From Planococcus soli (GTDB lineage Bacteria; Bacillota; Bacilli; Bacillales_A; Planococcaceae), in assembly GCF_016881065.1 (NCBI RefSeq), contig NZ_WXYN01000023.1, positions 1 through 33,747 of the forward strand: DNA of 33,747 nucleotides. The letters run 5' to 3'. Shown here one piece after another: positions 32,555 through 33,747 of the stretch. A program made the translations under genes and the position numbers. A model generated the notes under the pieces. The model was not told the origin of the DNA. It did not search any database and saw only the letters and a program-made list of their open reading frames with translations. Positions within the stretch are counted from its first letter, which is position 1. Each line of letters begins with the position of its first letter.

Positions 32555-33313
32555 ATGGAAGCAATTTTATTGGAATATATATGGGTGTTGCTGGTATTGG
32601 TAGCATTGGAAGGATTGCTCGCTGCGGATAACGCGGTAGTCATGGCAGTCATGGTGAAACACTTGCCGAAAGAGCAGCAGAAAAAAGCGTTGTTTTATGG
32701 ATTGCTCGGAGCTTTTGTCTTCCGTTTTGCGGCCTTGTTCATGATTACGCTGTTGGTTGACGTATGGCAGATCCAAGCTTTGGGAGCCGCATATTTATTA
32801 TTTATTGCTTTTAAGCATATTTACGATCAGCGAAAAGGAAAAGAACATACAATCGAACCGGAATCGACAAAGGGCTCTGGGTTCTGGATGACGGTGTTGA
32901 AGGTTGAACTGGCGGATATTGCTTTTGCGGTCGATTCAATGCTCGCTGCAGTTGCCTTGGCAATGACGCTGCCGCATCTTGGCAACATGGAAATCGGCGG
33001 AATTAATGGCGGACAGTTTGGCGTCATGCTTGCTGGCGGTTTAGTCGGTATCATCATTATGCGATTTGCAGCCCACAAATTCGTCAAGCTGCTGGCAGAT
33101 TATCCTCAATTGGAGACTACCGCATTTGTAATTGTCGGCTGGGTAGGCGTCAAATTGACAGTACTGACATTGTCACACGAAAAGCTCGGAATTTTGCCAT
33201 ACGACTTTGCGCATTCAACAGAGTGGAAACTGATTTTCTGGACAGTGTTGTTGGGAATTGTTTTGGTAGGCGCACTGATCAGTATCAAGAAGAAGAGAGA
33301 ACTGGAAGCATAA
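32555..33313 (+). CDS. TerC/Alx/YkoY-family membrane protein, probable Mn2+ exporter
   Basis: A 252-residue integral membrane protein with about seven helices. The two acidic family motifs are LEGLLAADNAVVMAV near residue 19 and VELADIAFAVDSMLAA in the middle; both are needed for metal transport in TerC-type exporters. Related YkoY/MeeY/Alx proteins remove excess manganese or load it onto secreted proteins. Control by an Mn2+ riboswitch directly upstream strongly supports a manganese function. GGAGG ten bases before the ATG. A bidirectional terminator follows. Confidence 0.94.
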   Translation: MEAILLEYIWVLLVLVALEGLLAADNAVVMAVMVKHLPKEQQKKALFYGLLGAFVFRFAALFMITLLVDVWQIQALGAAYLLFIAFKHIYDQRKGKEHTIEPESTKGSGFWMTVLKVELADIAFAVDSMLAAVALAMTLPHLGNMEIGGINGGQFGVMLAGGLVGIIIMRFAAHKFVKLLADYPQLETTAFVIVGWVGVKLTVLTLSHEKLGILPYDFAHSTEWKLIFWTVLLGIVLVGALISIKKKRELEA

Positions 33314-33338
33314 GGCTTACGCAGTTGCTGTTAAACGT

Positions 33339-33383
33339 AAAAAGGAAGACCAGCTGCCTTTGGGCAGTTGGTCTTCCTTTTTT
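33339..33383. terminator. Bidirectional terminator, TerC-type gene / LtaS-like gene
   Basis: AAAAAGGAAGACC...GCTGCC (33339-33358), loop TTTG, GGCAGT..GGTCTTCCTTTTTT (33363-33383). A long stem with A and T ends between convergent genes. Confidence 0.93.
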
Positions 33384-33384
33384 C

Positions 33385-33747
33385 TTATTGATCTGCATCA
33401 AGCAATTGGCCAGTTTCTTCATCGTAAAATCGGAGAAGATCGCCATTAATGACTCTTTCTGAGTAATTTAATTCTGTTAAAGCCTGATCTGCAAAAGGAG
33501 CACACAGCTCCTGATCAACTAGCTGGCCAGAACGGTTTTCGTAACAGGTACTTCCGGCATAGACGTAATCGTCAGTAACAAAACGTCCATCGCGGAAAAT
33601 AGCGAATTCATCACGTTCTTCGGAAAACAAATCACTGCCGAACTGCATGTCCGTGTCCGATTCCACTCCCATCAAATTGAGAATCGTTGGGCGCATATCG
33701 ATCTGGCCGCCAATCTCTTCATTGACATGGCCCTTGCCTGATCCTGG
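33385..33747 (-). CDS. Lipoteichoic-acid-synthase-like sulfatase, C-terminal part (cut by window end)
   Basis: The reading frame is open to the window edge (121 codons including stop). The visible part begins PGSGKGHVNEEIGGQIDMRP and continues TILNLMGVE...QFGSDLFS. This is the conserved end of the extracellular sulfatase/alkaline-phosphatase-fold domain of LtaS-type enzymes, which polymerise glycerol phosphate onto a lipid anchor. The catalytic threonine and most metal ligands lie outside the window. An ATG at 33694-33696 is internal and not the start. The exact paralogue (LtaS, YfnI, YqgS or YvgJ type) cannot be decided. Confidence 0.85.
   Translation of the reverse strand, partial: PGSGKGHVNEEIGGQIDMRPTILNLMGVESDTDMQFGSDLFSEERDEFAIFRDGRFVTDDYVYAGSTCYENRSGQLVDQELCAPFADQALTELNYSERVINGDLLRFYDEETGQLLDADQ

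Overview
The window reads as chromosomal DNA of a low-to-mid GC Gram-positive bacterium of the Bacillales, most likely Planococcaceae (Planococcus/Planomicrobium-like). This is an inference. It rests on the trailing tRNA-Asn/Ser/Glu cluster, strong AAGGAGG-type ribosome binding sites with frequent GTG/TTG starts, the menA | menF-D-H-B-E-C block, and the neighbourhood yidD - dps - ytkD - ytmA - pckA | metK - ytoA - ytpA - ytmO-like, which resembles the B. subtilis ytk/pckA/metK region. No phage, transposase or CRISPR array is visible.

Layout. 1-254: end of a tRNA operon and its terminator. 225-1190: a DMT-superfamily exporter. 1312-9661: menaquinone synthesis, with menA divergent from menF-menD-menH-menB-(terminator)-menE-menC. 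Neighbouring men genes overlap, except at a clear intrinsic terminator between menB and menE. 9842-11294: an orphan AAA/ABC-type ATPase and a MOSC protein. 11365-12357: a zinc-binding lipoprotein (ZnuA-like) with a Zur-like operator. 12445-14514: yidD, dps (sigma-B-like promoter), the Nudix hydrolase ytkD and an alpha/beta hydrolase. 14592-18111: pckA with CcpN-like operator sites, divergent from metK, which has a complete SAM-I riboswitch. 18172-20753: gamma-carbonic anhydrase family protein, an alpha/beta hydrolase that has lost its nucleophile serine, and a luciferase-like oxidoreductase preceded by an unexplained structured leader. 20873-22293: czrA-czcD zinc/cobalt efflux with operator. 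22529-25781: threonine-aldolase-like enzyme, then a WYL regulator divergent from a zinc-free MDR oxidoreductase around a shared inverted repeat.

25919-26783: ykkCD small multidrug resistance pair under a guanidine-I riboswitch. 26824-28553: marR-paiA-paiB operon with a perfect palindromic operator over the -35. 28641-31438: arsR-arsB-arsC plus a dual-specificity-phosphatase-like gene in one transcription unit. 31602-32267: type II haloacid dehalogenase. 32399-33313: manganese (yybP-ykoY) riboswitch and a TerC-family exporter. 33385-33747: C-terminal end of a lipoteichoic-acid-synthase-like protein that runs off the window.

The right half is dense in metal, metalloid and small-cation homeostasis: Zn (ZnuA, CzrA/CzcD), As (ArsRBC), Mn (TerC) and guanidinium (YkkCD). 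Each has its own visible sensor site. I see mostly known families. The candidates for something not well described are the structured leader at 19618-19731, the Ser-to-Gly hydrolase at 18802-19608, the phosphatase-like fourth ars gene, and the internal terminator in the men operon.
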